64,000 bases of DNA from assembly GCF_029961185.1 (NCBI RefSeq), contig NZ_JASBQQ010000002.1:372001-436000 (forward strand). Direction: 5' to 3'. Each line of letters opens with the position of its first letter. The stretch's first letter is position 1. A program made the position numbers and the translations under genes. Positions 54,206 to 62,740 of the stretch are shown piece by piece. Below the pieces are notes generated by a model. The model saw only the letters and a list, made by a program, of their open reading frames with translations, searched no databases and was not told the origin of the DNA. The stretch comes from Albidovulum aestuarii. Lineage in GTDB: Bacteria; Pseudomonadota; Alphaproteobacteria; Rhodobacterales; Rhodobacteraceae.

Positions 54206-54979
54206 TCAGAGCGCGGTCCACCCGCCATCGACCGAAATGGTCGTGCCGGTGATCTGCGCTGCGGCCTTCGAACACAGGAACACGGTCGTGCCGCCGATCT
54301 CCTCAACCGTCGCGAACTGCTTGGAAGGCTGGCGCTGCAACATCACCTCGCGGATCACCGTATCGCGGTCCATCCCGTGCACCTTCATCTGGTCGGGGAT
54401 CTGCGCCTCGACCAATGGCGTCAGAACGTAACCCGGGCAGATCGCATTGCAGGTGATCCCCTGCCCCGCCGTCTCCAGCGCGACGGTCTTGGACAAGCCC
54501 ACAACCCCGTGCTTGGCGGCGATATAGGCCGACTTGTAGGGCGAGGCGGTCAGGCCATGGGCCGAGGCGATGTTGACGATACGCCCCCAGCCCGCCGCCC
54601 GCATCTTCGGCAGCGCGGCCGCCGTCGTATGGAAGGCGGAAGACAGGTTGATCGCAAGGATCGCATTCCACTTCGCGACCGGGAACTCATCGACCGGGGC
54701 CACGTGCTGGATCCCGGCGTTGTTGACAAGGATGTCGCAATTCCCGGCGGCCTCGACGAGCGCCCGGCATTCATCGCCGTCCGACATGTCAGCCTTGATG
54801 TAGCGCGCACGCACCTTGAACTCCTTGGCGAGTGCCGCCGCCAGAGCATGATCTTCATCCCGGTCGGTGAACGAGTTCAGCACCACGTCCGCCCCGCCCC
54901 GCGCCAGTTCCCGCGCGACACCAAGGCCGATGCCGGAATTGGATCCGGTGACGATGGCGGTCTTACCCTTCAGCTGCAT
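54206..54979 (-). CDS. bdhA: 3-hydroxybutyrate dehydrogenase
   Basis: A 257-residue short-chain dehydrogenase. NAD motif 'TGSNSGIGLG', 'NNAGIQHVAPVDEFPVAKW' and the catalytic Ser-Tyr-Lys in 'IVNIASAHG...YKSAYIAAKHGV'. 'CPGYVLTPLVEAQIPDQ' and 'FLCSKAAAQITGTTISVDGGWTAL' are characteristic of BdhA. I start at ATG 54979; the earlier open frame has no family support. Converts 3-hydroxybutyrate to acetoacetate. Confidence 0.92.
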   Translation of the reverse strand: MQLKGKTAIVTGSNSGIGLGVARELARGGADVVLNSFTDRDEDHALAAALAKEFKVRARYIKADMSDGDECRALVEAAGNCDILVNNAGIQHVAPVDEFPVAKWNAILAINLSSAFHTTAAALPKMRAAGWGRIVNIASAHGLTASPYKSAYIAAKHGVVGLSKTVALETAGQGITCNAICPGYVLTPLVEAQIPDQMKVHGMDRDTVIREVMLQRQPSKQFATVEEIGGTTVFLCSKAAAQITGTTISVDGGWTAL

Positions 54980-55090
54980 GATTGGCCCCGTATCTTGTTG
55001 CGTCGCGGCAAGACTACATGCTGCGGCAGCAAAGAACAGGGTGATTCCCGCATCACGGGCAAGGCACCGCCGACACCGCAAAAACCCAAG

Positions 55091-55166
55091 AAAAAAAACG
55101 CCCGCACGAAGCGGGCGTTAAGTTATTGAGGCAGGTTTCATACAGGCAAGAAACCTATCGAGCAGT
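55091..55166 (-). ncRNA. Candidate small RNA with its own promoter and terminator
   Basis: On the minus strand, a promoter at 55173-55201 would start an RNA of about 70-76 bases near 55166. It contains a short stem GGTTTC/GAAACC and ends in a strong terminator: 9-base arms (55097-55105/55111-55119), 5-base loop, and a run of eight T. No minus-strand gene lies upstream of the terminator, so it needs an independent transcript. A seven-codon ATG...TAA frame is present but short. The two nearest genes (bdhA on the left, binding protein on the right) point away. Confidence 0.6.
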
Positions 55167-55172
55167 GCCTTC

Positions 55173-55201
55173 TTTATACGCGGTCCTTCGCCACCGGCCA
55201 A
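55173..55201 (-). promoter_or_regulatory. Promoter of the candidate small RNA
   Basis: On the minus strand TTGGCC (55196-55201) and TATAAA (55173-55178) are separated by 17 bases, close to the sigma-70 consensus. Confidence 0.6.
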
Positions 55202-55279
55202 GCTAAAAGTTTGAAAAGGCTGGAAAGCCCGGCTAGCTTCACCGCCAACGAAGAACGGGCAGCGGGGATTGTCTACGAA

Positions 55280-57094
55280 ATGAGACCGGTTTTATTCACA
55301 TGGCTACATTGGATCGCGTTCGCTGCCGTCTTTCTTCTTACCGCGCCATCCACCCATGCCGAGCCGCAGCATGGCATAGCTATGTATGGACGCCCGGCCC
55401 TACCACCCGATTTTGTGTCGCTGCCTTACGCCAATCCCGATGCGCCGAAAGGCGGGCGCATCGTCTTTGGCGAACCGGGCGGCTTTGACTCCCTCAACCC
55501 CTACATTCTGAAAGGCTCCGCTCCCTGGGGGCTCGGGCTTCACACCGTCGAAAGCCTGATGGGCCGCTCGATCGACGAACCCTTTACGCTCTATGGCCTT
55601 CTCGCCGAATCGGTGGAGACGGATGAGGCCCGGACGTGGGTCGAATTCACGCTTCGGCCCGAAGCGCGTTTCTCCGACGGCAGCCCGGTGACCATCGACG
55701 ACTTGATGTGGAGTTACGAGACCCTGGGCACCAAGGGACATCCCCGCTACCACACAGCCTGGGCGAAGGTCGCGAAGATGGAGCAGACCGGCGAGCGTTC
55801 GGTGCGCTTCACCTTCAACACCGAGGACCGGGAACTGGCCCTGCTGATGGGCATGCGCCCGATCCTGAAAATGGCGCAGTGGGAGGGAAAGACCTTCGAG
55901 GACGCCGCGCTCGACGTGCCGACCGGTACCGGCCCCTATGTGGTCGCCGGGTTCGAGCCGGGTCGTTACATAACCTTCAAACGAAATCCCGACTACTGGG
56001 GCAAGGATCTGGCCTTCAACCGGGGCCAGCATAATTTCGACGAGATCCGTTACGACTATTTCGGCGACGGCGATGTGGTGTTTCAGGCCTTTACTGGCGG
56101 CGAAACCTCCAGCCACCGGGAAACCAACTCCGCGAAATGGGCCAGTCACTACGACTTCGCCGCGATCCAGTCGGGCGAGGTGGTGAAGTCCGAGATCGAA
56201 AACCAGCGCCCCTCGGGCATAACCGGTTTCGTCATGAACACACGCGAACCCGTCTTTGCCGATTGGCGGGTGCGCGAGGCGATGCTTCTGGCCTTCAATT
56301 TCGAATTCATCAACCAGACACTGAATGGAGGTACTGAGCCGCGCATCCTGTCCTATTTCTCGAACTCGGTCCTTGCCATGGGCGCTGGTCCGGCGACCGG
56401 AAAGGTGGCAGACCTCCTCGCCCCCTTCGCCGCCGACCTGCCCCCGGGCACGATCGAAGGCTACGCCCTGCCCGAGGGCAATGCCGACCGTGCCGTCGAC
56501 CGCGGCAATCTTCGCAAAGCGACGAAGCTTCTGGAAGAAGCAGGCTGGACCGTTCACGGCGGCACGTTAACGAACGCCGAGGGCAAGCCCTTCACCTTCG
56601 AACTCCTGCTGGCTTCGGGCGCGACAGAAACCCAGTCCATCGCCGATATCTATATCGAGGCGCTGAAGAACCTCGGCATCTTCCCGACCGTCACCACGGT
56701 CGACAGCGCCCAGTACAAGGAGCGCACGAACAACTACGAATTCGGCATGGCCTGGTACACCCGCGCGCTGTCGCTGTCCCCCGGCAATGAACAGTTCCTT
56801 TACTGGGGGGCAAAGGGCGTCACTGAACCCGGAAGCCGCAACTGGATGGGCATGAACTCCCCCGCCGCCGAGGCGATGATCAAGGCCATGGTCGAAAGCC
56901 GCAGCCAGGAAGATTTCATCGCCGCCACACAGGCCCTCGACCGCGTGCTGACAGCAGGGCGCTATGTCATCCCGGTCTGGTTCTCGCGCGTCTCGCGCAT
57001 TGCCCATTCCTCGCATCTTCACTACCCGGACCGAATTCCGCTATACGGGGACTGGCCGGGCTTTCAGCCTGAAACATGGTGGTATGAGGAATAG
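55280..57094 (+). CDS. Extracellular solute-binding protein family 5, YejA-like
   Basis: A 604-residue periplasmic protein with a Sec signal (about 1-28, '...LLTAPSTHA') from ATG 55280; an in-frame ATG at 55211 would put 23 residues before it. Segments 'FVSLPYANPDAPKGGRIVFGEPGGFDSLNPYIL', 'FTLYGLLAESVETDEARTWVEFTLRPEARFSDG' and 'FSRVSRIAHSSHL' match the YejA branch that binds oligopeptides such as microcin C. No yejBEF permease or ATPase genes are adjacent; a short lipoprotein gene follows after three bases. Confidence 0.88.
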   Translation: MRPVLFTWLHWIAFAAVFLLTAPSTHAEPQHGIAMYGRPALPPDFVSLPYANPDAPKGGRIVFGEPGGFDSLNPYILKGSAPWGLGLHTVESLMGRSIDEPFTLYGLLAESVETDEARTWVEFTLRPEARFSDGSPVTIDDLMWSYETLGTKGHPRYHTAWAKVAKMEQTGERSVRFTFNTEDRELALLMGMRPILKMAQWEGKTFEDAALDVPTGTGPYVVAGFEPGRYITFKRNPDYWGKDLAFNRGQHNFDEIRYDYFGDGDVVFQAFTGGETSSHRETNSAKWASHYDFAAIQSGEVVKSEIENQRPSGITGFVMNTREPVFADWRVREAMLLAFNFEFINQTLNGGTEPRILSYFSNSVLAMGAGPATGKVADLLAPFAADLPPGTIEGYALPEGNADRAVDRGNLRKATKLLEEAGWTVHGGTLTNAEGKPFTFELLLASGATETQSIADIYIEALKNLGIFPTVTTVDSAQYKERTNNYEFGMAWYTRALSLSPGNEQFLYWGAKGVTEPGSRNWMGMNSPAAEAMIKAMVESRSQEDFIAATQALDRVLTAGRYVIPVWFSRVSRIAHSSHLHYPDRIPLYGDWPGFQPETWWYEE

Positions 57095-57097
57095 AGC

Positions 57098-57211
57098 ATG
57101 AAGAAACTGGTCCTTGTCGCGCTGCTGACCGCCCTTGCGGCATGCAATACCGTCGCGGGCGTCGGCGACGATGTCTCGGGTGGCGCGCGCACGGTGCAAA
57201 GCTGGTTCTGA
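57098..57211 (+). CDS. Entericidin-like small lipoprotein
   Basis: A 37-residue protein. Signal peptide 'MKKLVLVALLTALAAC' ends in a lipobox with lipidated Cys16; the mature part of 21 residues ('NTVAGVGDDVSGGARTVQSWF') fits the EcnA/EcnB family. It lies three bases after the binding-protein stop, so probably co-transcribed. Entericidins are envelope lipoproteins with a proposed stress or toxin role. No second entericidin is next to it. Confidence 0.82.
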   Translation: MKKLVLVALLTALAACNTVAGVGDDVSGGARTVQSWF

Positions 57212-57252
57212 TCCGGCCTGTCCCTGTCGCAATGCCGTTACACTATACGTGT

Positions 57253-57266
57253 ATCGCGTGCGCGAT
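57253..57266. promoter_or_regulatory. Inverted repeat before arsC
   Basis: ATCGCG-TG-CGCGAT lies 22 bases before the arsC start, with ACAC-TATAC-GTGT just to its left (57240-57252). Possible operator; no ArsR gene is in the window. Confidence 0.4.
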
Positions 57267-57287
57267 TGACAGCGTCAGGAACGACCA

Positions 57288-57761
57288 ATGAACATTCTCG
57301 TCCTTTGCACCGGCAACTCAGCCCGGTCGGTTCTTCTCGAAGTGATCCTGAACGCGGAGTCCAATGGCCGCATAAAGGCGTTCTCGGCCGGATCGCAGCC
57401 GAAGGGTGATGTTCACCCCGAAACTCTGGCGCTGCTTTCCCGGAAGGGGCTGCCGATGACGGGTCTGCGATCGAAATCCTGGGATGAATTTTCAGGGCCC
57501 GACGCGCCGGCCATGGATGCGGTGATCACCGTTTGCGGCTCTGCGGCCGCAGAGGCCTGCCCTATGTGGCCCGGCACACCCATCCGCGCCCATTGGGGCG
57601 TCGAGGACCCGGCCGCCGCAGCAGCGGATGACCAGCCTCGCGCGTTCGAAGAGGCCTATTCGCAATTGCGGGCCTATGCACGCGCGTTTCTCAAGCTGCC
57701 ATTTGAAACGATGGAGCCTGAACAGCTTGGCAGAACCCTGCGGCTGATCGGAGCGTCCTGA
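57288..57761 (+). CDS. arsC: Arsenate reductase, low-molecular-weight phosphatase type
   Basis: A 157-residue protein of the LMW protein-tyrosine-phosphatase fold. P-loop 'LCTGNSARS' has nucleophile Cys7 and Arg13 (CX5R). Further Cys in 'TVCGSAAAEACPMWPG' fit redox relay positions of thioredoxin-type ArsC. It reduces arsenate to arsenite. The next gene begins on the base after its stop, an aquaglyceroporin that would let arsenite out, as in the Sinorhizobium meliloti ars operon. Confidence 0.85.
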   Translation: MNILVLCTGNSARSVLLEVILNAESNGRIKAFSAGSQPKGDVHPETLALLSRKGLPMTGLRSKSWDEFSGPDAPAMDAVITVCGSAAAEACPMWPGTPIRAHWGVEDPAAAAADDQPRAFEEAYSQLRAYARAFLKLPFETMEPEQLGRTLRLIGAS

Positions 57762-58409
57762 ATGCTGCGCCGCCTTGCCGCCGAAGCCCTCGGCACCGCC
57801 TTTCTGCTGATCGCCGTCGTCGGATCTGGCATCATGGCCGAGACGCTTGCGGACGGGAACGTGGCGCTGGCGCTTCTGGCCAATTCAACCGCGACCGGTT
57901 TCGCGCTTTACGTTCTGATCACCGCGCTCGGCCCGGTTTCGGGGGCGCATTTCAATCCCGCCGTCACGCTCGCCTTCGCGCTGATGCGACAGATTACGCC
58001 CGGAATGGCGCTGGCTTACGTGGTCACGCAGATCCTCGCCGGGATCGCCGGAGTCTGGATCACCCATGTGATGTTCGCGCAGGAAATCCTTCAGGCCTCC
58101 ACCACCGCGCGCACGGGCACCGCGCTCTGGGTCGCCGAGATCGTTGCCACTTTCGGCCTCCTCTTCGCGATCCTCGGCGGGCTGAAACAGGCGCCCGCGC
58201 AGGTGCCTGCGCTGGTCGGCGCCTATATCGCCGGGGCCTACTGGTTCACCGCTTCGACAAGTTTCGCCAACCCCGCCGTCACCATCGCGCGCGGCTTCAC
58301 CGACACCTTCGCGGGGATCGATCCGGCCCATATCGCGGCCTATATCGCCGCGCAGATCGTAGGTGCTGTCATCGCCGCATTTTCTTTGCCCCGGCTCTTT
58401 TCTGTCTGA
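57762..58409 (+). CDS. aqpS: Aquaglyceroporin, AqpS-like
   Basis: A 215-residue MIP channel with six helices and two NPA motifs: 'HFNPAVT' (Asn65) and 'SFANPAVT' (Asn170). The Arg that usually follows the second NPA is replaced by Val, widening the selectivity filter, which I recall from AqpS proteins that pass arsenite. Directly joined to arsC. Export of arsenite down its gradient would replace an ArsB pump. Confidence 0.82.
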   Translation: MLRRLAAEALGTAFLLIAVVGSGIMAETLADGNVALALLANSTATGFALYVLITALGPVSGAHFNPAVTLAFALMRQITPGMALAYVVTQILAGIAGVWITHVMFAQEILQASTTARTGTALWVAEIVATFGLLFAILGGLKQAPAQVPALVGAYIAGAYWFTASTSFANPAVTIARGFTDTFAGIDPAHIAAYIAAQIVGAVIAAFSLPRLFSV

Positions 58410-58454
58410 GCGAACAGGTGCAGACTGGACCCCGGAACGACCGGAGGTCTTACG

Positions 58455-58781
58455 ATGAAATGGCACCATGTTCAGGAAAACTGGTCCGCCTTCTACGAGG
58501 CGATCATCGACAAATGGCCCGATGCCGACGAGGCCGAACTGGATGAGATCGACGGCGACCAGCGCGCCTTCATCCTCTACATCGCGGAACTGACGGAACA
58601 AGAACCGGGCGACGCCCGCGAAGAGATTCGCGAATGGCTCTCTGGTGAACTGCCCTCCGACGTCGTGATGGACCCTCGCCACGACGACCAATCGATCCGG
58701 CTGTCGGGCAAGTACCTGCCCGAGGGCGAAGATGAATACGACGACGATGCCCGCTATGGCGATGATGGGCCGAACGAGTAG
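58455..58781 (+). CDS. CsbD-like small acidic protein
   Basis: A 108-residue protein. The first 65 residues ('WHHVQENWSAFYEAIIDKWPDADEAELDEIDGDQRAF...') follow the helical pattern of CsbD stress proteins (W..v.gnW...k..i...W..L...dl..i.G....L). The C-terminal 40 residues are very acidic. Preceded by GGAGG. Function unknown; CsbD relatives are stress-induced. Confidence 0.6.
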   Translation: MKWHHVQENWSAFYEAIIDKWPDADEAELDEIDGDQRAFILYIAELTEQEPGDAREEIREWLSGELPSDVVMDPRHDDQSIRLSGKYLPEGEDEYDDDARYGDDGPNE

Positions 58782-58836
58782 GCAAGACAACGTTTTGGGC
58801 AAAAGCGTTTCGGTTTCGCCGTGAGGTGGAACACCA

Positions 58837-59616
58837 TCACTCTTCGACGCGCAACCACTCCGCTATTCCACCGGGCAGTTCCGGGCGAAAATAGGCGATG
58901 ATCCGGCCGTCCTCCGGCGCTGCTGCCCCGACCTGCCACGGGCTGATCCCGTGCAAGGCCAGACGGTGGATCAGCACGGCTTCACCCGGCCCGGCATGCA
59001 GAACCACGCGGGGACAGGTGGCAAAGACCTCGCGCCGGGCGGCGTGATAGACGTTAGTCACATCGACATCCGGCCAATCTGCTGCGGCATAACCCGCGAA
59101 GGCCTCGCGAAAGGCGCGTGCCATGATCCTGTGGCTGCCTTCCCAGATGACCGGCGGGCTTGCCCCTTCACCCGTCTCCGTCAGCGGCAGGCCTAGGATA
59201 TAGGCATGCGGTTCGCGGACCATTCGCCGCCTTTCGGGACCGACCGGCAAAATTCCATCGATATGGGCCGCGTCGCGGGTCAGCCGGTAGGTATAGGCCG
59301 CATCGCTTTCCGCCTCCCATGGCTGCGGATAGCCGGGATAGACGGCCGATAGCTGCGCCCGGTGGAGTGGCAGCATGCCGTAAAGCGCGGCAATTGCGGA
59401 CATGGCCGCGCCCTCCAGCGCAACACCTCCGACCGCCGCATCGGACTCGTTTGGCAGAAGGTCAAGACCGACATCCCATGTCCCGCCGCAGCGCAGCGGC
59501 TCGGTGCTCTGCGCCAGCGCCTCCCGCGCCAGAGGCAGCGCCGCGCTTGCCCAGCGTGCGATCGCCGGATCGGGCCCGAACCGGGCCCAGCCCCGCGCCG
59601 CAAGCCCGGCTACCAC
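58837..59616 (-). CDS. Uncharacterised protein, possibly phytanoyl-CoA dioxygenase-like
   Basis: A 259-residue protein from the GTG at 59616, which overlaps the end of the upstream permease gene by seven bases. The longer open frame is opposite-phase shadow of that permease. Segments 'AYILGLPLTETGEGASPPVIWEGSHRIM' and 'HAGPGEAVLIHRLALHGISPW' resemble the two halves of a Fe/2-oxoglutarate oxygenase of the PhyH type, but I cannot place a full HxD...H triad. No signal peptide. Treat as hypothetical. Confidence 0.5.
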   Translation of the reverse strand: MVAGLAARGWARFGPDPAIARWASAALPLAREALAQSTEPLRCGGTWDVGLDLLPNESDAAVGGVALEGAAMSAIAALYGMLPLHRAQLSAVYPGYPQPWEAESDAAYTYRLTRDAAHIDGILPVGPERRRMVREPHAYILGLPLTETGEGASPPVIWEGSHRIMARAFREAFAGYAAADWPDVDVTNVYHAARREVFATCPRVVLHAGPGEAVLIHRLALHGISPWQVGAAAPEDGRIIAYFRPELPGGIAEWLRVEE

Positions 59617-60428
59617 CCTGCTGCCTTGCGCAGCATGTTGACCGCAACCAGGGCGAGGAAGACCGCGAAGACCCGTTTCAGCGGTTTCGGGTCCATCGCA
59701 TGGGCAAGCCTGACCCCCCATGGCGTGGTGATCAGCGTCATGGCGATGATCACCACGAAAGCGGGCAGGTTGACCGCCCCGACCGTATAGGGCGGCCCGC
59801 CCTCGACCTGCGTCAGAAGGAACCCGGCGACCGAGGGCACCGCGATCACCAGACCGAACCCCGCCGCCGTCGCCACCGCCCGGTGGATAGGCGTGGCGTA
59901 AAGGCTCATCAAGGGCACGCCGAACGACCCGCCGCCGATACCCATAAGGACCGAAAGGAAGCCCACGAGCGGTGACAGCACCGCCCTGCCTGCCCCGATC
60001 GGCATGGCCGACCCCAACCGCCACTCCGACCGACCGAGGCCGAGGTAGAAGGCCACGACCAGCGCCAGGCATCCAAAGATCGCCTGCAGCGCGGGCGTCC
60101 TGAGCTGCGCCACCGCCAGAACGCCGAGCACGGCGCCGATGGCAATCCCCGGCGCCCAGCCCTTCAGGATCGCCCAGTCGACCGCGCCCTTGCGGTTATG
60201 GGCCAGAACCGACCGGATCGAGGTCACGATGATGGTGGCAAGCGAGGTGGCAAGGCAGACCTGCATCAGGTCCGGCCCATGATAGCCGAGCCCGGAAAAC
60301 GCGTAGAAGAACGCAGGCACGAGGATGATCCCGCCCCCAACCCCCAGAAGACCGGCGATCACGCCCGCAAAGGCACCGATTGCCAGCAACAAGGCCAGCA
60401 TCGGCATGAGTTCCCCTATTTCTGGCAT
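59610..60428 (-). CDS. TauE/SafE family permease
   Basis: A 272-residue membrane protein with the two family repeats ('GVIAGLLGVGGGIILVPAFFY' and 'PLVGFLSVLMGIGGGSFGVPLM') and about eight helices. It differs from the taurine-cluster TauE by its canonical double GxGGG motif. Exports sulfite, sulfoacetate or other organic anions in the family; substrate here unknown. Overlaps the next gene. Confidence 0.85.
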   Translation of the reverse strand: MPEIGELMPMLALLLAIGAFAGVIAGLLGVGGGIILVPAFFYAFSGLGYHGPDLMQVCLATSLATIIVTSIRSVLAHNRKGAVDWAILKGWAPGIAIGAVLGVLAVAQLRTPALQAIFGCLALVVAFYLGLGRSEWRLGSAMPIGAGRAVLSPLVGFLSVLMGIGGGSFGVPLMSLYATPIHRAVATAAGFGLVIAVPSVAGFLLTQVEGGPPYTVGAVNLPAFVVIIAMTLITTPWGVRLAHAMDPKPLKRVFAVFLALVAVNMLRKAAGW

Positions 60429-60511
60429 TCCGATCCCTCTCGCCCATTCTTAACGCCAGATAGCCGCTTTGCCGGAAATTGGCCAGATCAGTTGACCGGA
60501 TAGACGCGCGA

Positions 60512-61543
60512 TCAGGACGCCAAGGCGGCCATCGGCTCAAGCGCCGCGTCGATCACCTCCAGCCCCGCACCCGGCCGGTTCGCGCGCTCGGACAACACGC
60601 GCCGCCAGCCGCGCGCGCCGGGCTGGCCGTGGAAGAGGCCCAGCATGTGGCGGGTGATCTGATGGAGCCGCCCGCCACCTTCCAGATGCCGCGCGATATA
60701 GGGCCGCATCCGCTCCACCACCTCGAACCGGTCAGGCGCGGGCTCACCGCCAAAGATGCGGGCATTGGCCCCGGCCAGCACCTCGTAAGGCTCGTGATAG
60801 GCAGCGCGCCCGATCATCACCCCGTCGAGCCCCTCGGCCAGAAACGCCTCGGCCTGATCCAGCGTGGTGATCCCGCCATTGACCGAGATATGCAGATGCG
60901 GAAATGCCTGTTTCATCGCCATGACCAGTGGATAGTTCAAGGGCGGAATATCGCGGTTTTCCTTCGGGCTCAGCCCCTGAAGCCAGGCCTTACGGGCATG
61001 GATCTGGAAGCGGGTGACACCGGCCGCCGATACGGTCTCGAGAAAGGCCGGCAGCACTTCCTCCGGCACCTGATCATCGACCCCGATGCGGCATTTCACC
61101 GTCACCTCGACAGGCGAGACCGCGATCATCGCCGCGACACACTCGGCCACAAGCGCGGGCCGCTCCATCAGCACCGCGCCGAAACATCCCGACTGCACCC
61201 GGTCCGACGGACATCCGACATTGAGGTTGATCTCGTCATAACCGAAATCGCCCGCGATCCGCACCGCCTCGGCCAGTTCCGCCGGATCAGACCCGCCAAG
61301 CTGAAGGGCCACAGGATGCTCCGCCGCGTCGAACCCCAGAAGCCGCGCGCGATCGCCATGGATCACCGCAGGCGCGGTGACCATTTCGGTGTAAAGCAGG
61401 GCCTCGCGCGACATGAACCGGTGAAAGTAGCGACAGTGACGATCCGTCCAATCCATCATCGGCGCAATGGACAGACGCGCCGCGCGCCGGACCTTTGCGT
61501 CCTCAGGATTGCTGCCGATCTTCGCCGCCGTCATCATTCCCAT
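60512..61543 (-). CDS. dusA: tRNA-dihydrouridine(20/20a) synthase
   Basis: A 343-residue FMN enzyme that reduces uridine in the tRNA D-loop. DusA features: 'LSIAPMMDWTDRHCRYFHR', 'EINLNVGCPSDRVQSGCFGAVLM' with the catalytic Cys in 'SGCFGA', 'VTVKCRIGVDD' and 'FQIHARKAWLQGLSPKENR'. In the same direction as the TauE-like gene, 83 bases away. Confidence 0.95.
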   Translation of the reverse strand: MGMMTAAKIGSNPEDAKVRRAARLSIAPMMDWTDRHCRYFHRFMSREALLYTEMVTAPAVIHGDRARLLGFDAAEHPVALQLGGSDPAELAEAVRIAGDFGYDEINLNVGCPSDRVQSGCFGAVLMERPALVAECVAAMIAVSPVEVTVKCRIGVDDQVPEEVLPAFLETVSAAGVTRFQIHARKAWLQGLSPKENRDIPPLNYPLVMAMKQAFPHLHISVNGGITTLDQAEAFLAEGLDGVMIGRAAYHEPYEVLAGANARIFGGEPAPDRFEVVERMRPYIARHLEGGGRLHQITRHMLGLFHGQPGARGWRRVLSERANRPGAGLEVIDAALEPMAALAS

Positions 61544-61680
61544 CTTTCCGCCGAACCCGGGCGTCCCAATCTCCCCGGCGCCGCACCATGTGGCACCGAA
61601 AGCGGCTCATAGCATCATTGCCAAGGGAAACGCCACCGCAACCGCCAGCCTTGCCCGGACCATAGCCTCCTGCAAACCCA

Positions 61681-61712
61681 ATAAAAAACGCGCGGGCCAA
61701 AGCCCGCGCGTT
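61681..61712 (-). terminator. Rho-independent terminator of the NMT1-type binding protein gene
   Basis: On the minus strand 11-base arms (61687-61697/61702-61712, 4-base loop) are followed by a T run. It lies 22 bases after the binding-protein stop. Confidence 0.9.
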
Positions 61713-61734
61713 CCCCTCTCACCTGAGACAGGCC

Positions 61735-62718
61735 TTATTGCAGCGCCTTGTCGGTGATCGCATGGGTCCAGGCCCCTTCCGGCGCCTTGGAGATCACCGG
61801 GTCCGAGCCGCCGCCCAGAAGAGTCGCAACCGTCCGCTCATAATCCGCCGGATCAAGCGCGCCGTTCGATCCCGCCGTCAGCTTGGCAATCTCGCCCATC
61901 ATGCGCTTCTGATGACCTTCGGTCTGGGCACCCGTCTCGTCATTGTCGAGAACGATCATCGCCGCCTCGTCCGGGTTCTCCTCGGCCCATTTCCAGCCCT
62001 TCATGCTGGCGCGGACGAAGCGCACCATCTTGTCCTCGAAGGCCGGGTCGGCAAGCTTGTCTTCCAGCACGTAAAGCCCGTCCTCCATCGTCGCCACGCC
62101 CTCGTCCTGATACTTGAAGGTGACGAGGTCATCGGGGCTGATACCGGCGTCAATCACCTGCCAGTATTCGTTGTAGGTCATGGTCGAAACGCAGGCGGCC
62201 TGCTTCTGCAGCAGCGGATCGACGTTGAAGCCCTGCTTCAGCACCTCGACCCCGTCGGCCCCACCGGTCGTCGGAATGCCAAGCGTCGCCATCCAGTTCA
62301 GGAACGGGTACTCGTTGCCGAAGAACCAGACGCCCAGCGTCTTGCCCTTGAAATCTTCGGGCGAGGCCACGCCCGATTCCTTCAGGCAGGTCAGCATCAT
62401 GCCCGACGACTTGAAGGGCTGCGCGATGTTCACCAAGGGCAGGCCCTTTTCCCGCGCGGCGAGTGCTGCCGGCATCCATTCGACCGTCACATCGGCCCCG
62501 CCGCCCGCGATCACCTGCGTCGGCGCGATATCCGGGCCGCCCGGCAGGATGGTGACATTCAGGTCTTCCTCGTCGTAAAAGCCCTGCTCCTTGGCCACGT
62601 AATAGCCCGCGAACTGGGCCTGCGTGACCCATTTCAGCTGCAGCGTCACATCGTCCGCCGCCCATGCGCCGCCCGCCATCAGGCTCAGCGCCGCAGCACT
62701 CATCATCAGTCTTTTCAT
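61735..62718 (-). CDS. NMT1/THI5-type ABC transporter substrate-binding protein
   Basis: A 327-residue periplasmic protein. Sec signal at about 1-20 ('MKRLMMSAAALSLMAGGAWA'); ATG 62718 has AAGGAGG upstream, so the longer frame is rejected. 'VTLQLKWVTQAQFAGYYVAKEQGFY' is the NMT1/THI5 domain entry seen in ThiY-type and RibY-type binding proteins. It probably binds a pyrimidine (thiamin precursor) or riboflavin-like compound (inference). Last gene of the right-edge minus operon with two permeases upstream. Confidence 0.85.
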   Translation of the reverse strand: MKRLMMSAAALSLMAGGAWAADDVTLQLKWVTQAQFAGYYVAKEQGFYDEEDLNVTILPGGPDIAPTQVIAGGGADVTVEWMPAALAAREKGLPLVNIAQPFKSSGMMLTCLKESGVASPEDFKGKTLGVWFFGNEYPFLNWMATLGIPTTGGADGVEVLKQGFNVDPLLQKQAACVSTMTYNEYWQVIDAGISPDDLVTFKYQDEGVATMEDGLYVLEDKLADPAFEDKMVRFVRASMKGWKWAEENPDEAAMIVLDNDETGAQTEGHQKRMMGEIAKLTAGSNGALDPADYERTVATLLGGGSDPVISKAPEGAWTHAITDKALQ

Positions 62719-62740
62719 TGTCACATCCTCCTTGTTGTCG

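Noticed and set aside
55091-55119. Hairpin and T run read as the bdhA terminator
   Set aside because: It lies upstream of bdhA on the same strand, so it cannot end that transcript; hence the small RNA proposal.
58837-60072. 411-residue version of the oxygenase-like protein
   Set aside because: The extra N-terminus lies over the TauE-like gene in another frame and is Gly/Arg-rich shadow sequence; the GTG at 59616 is a better start.
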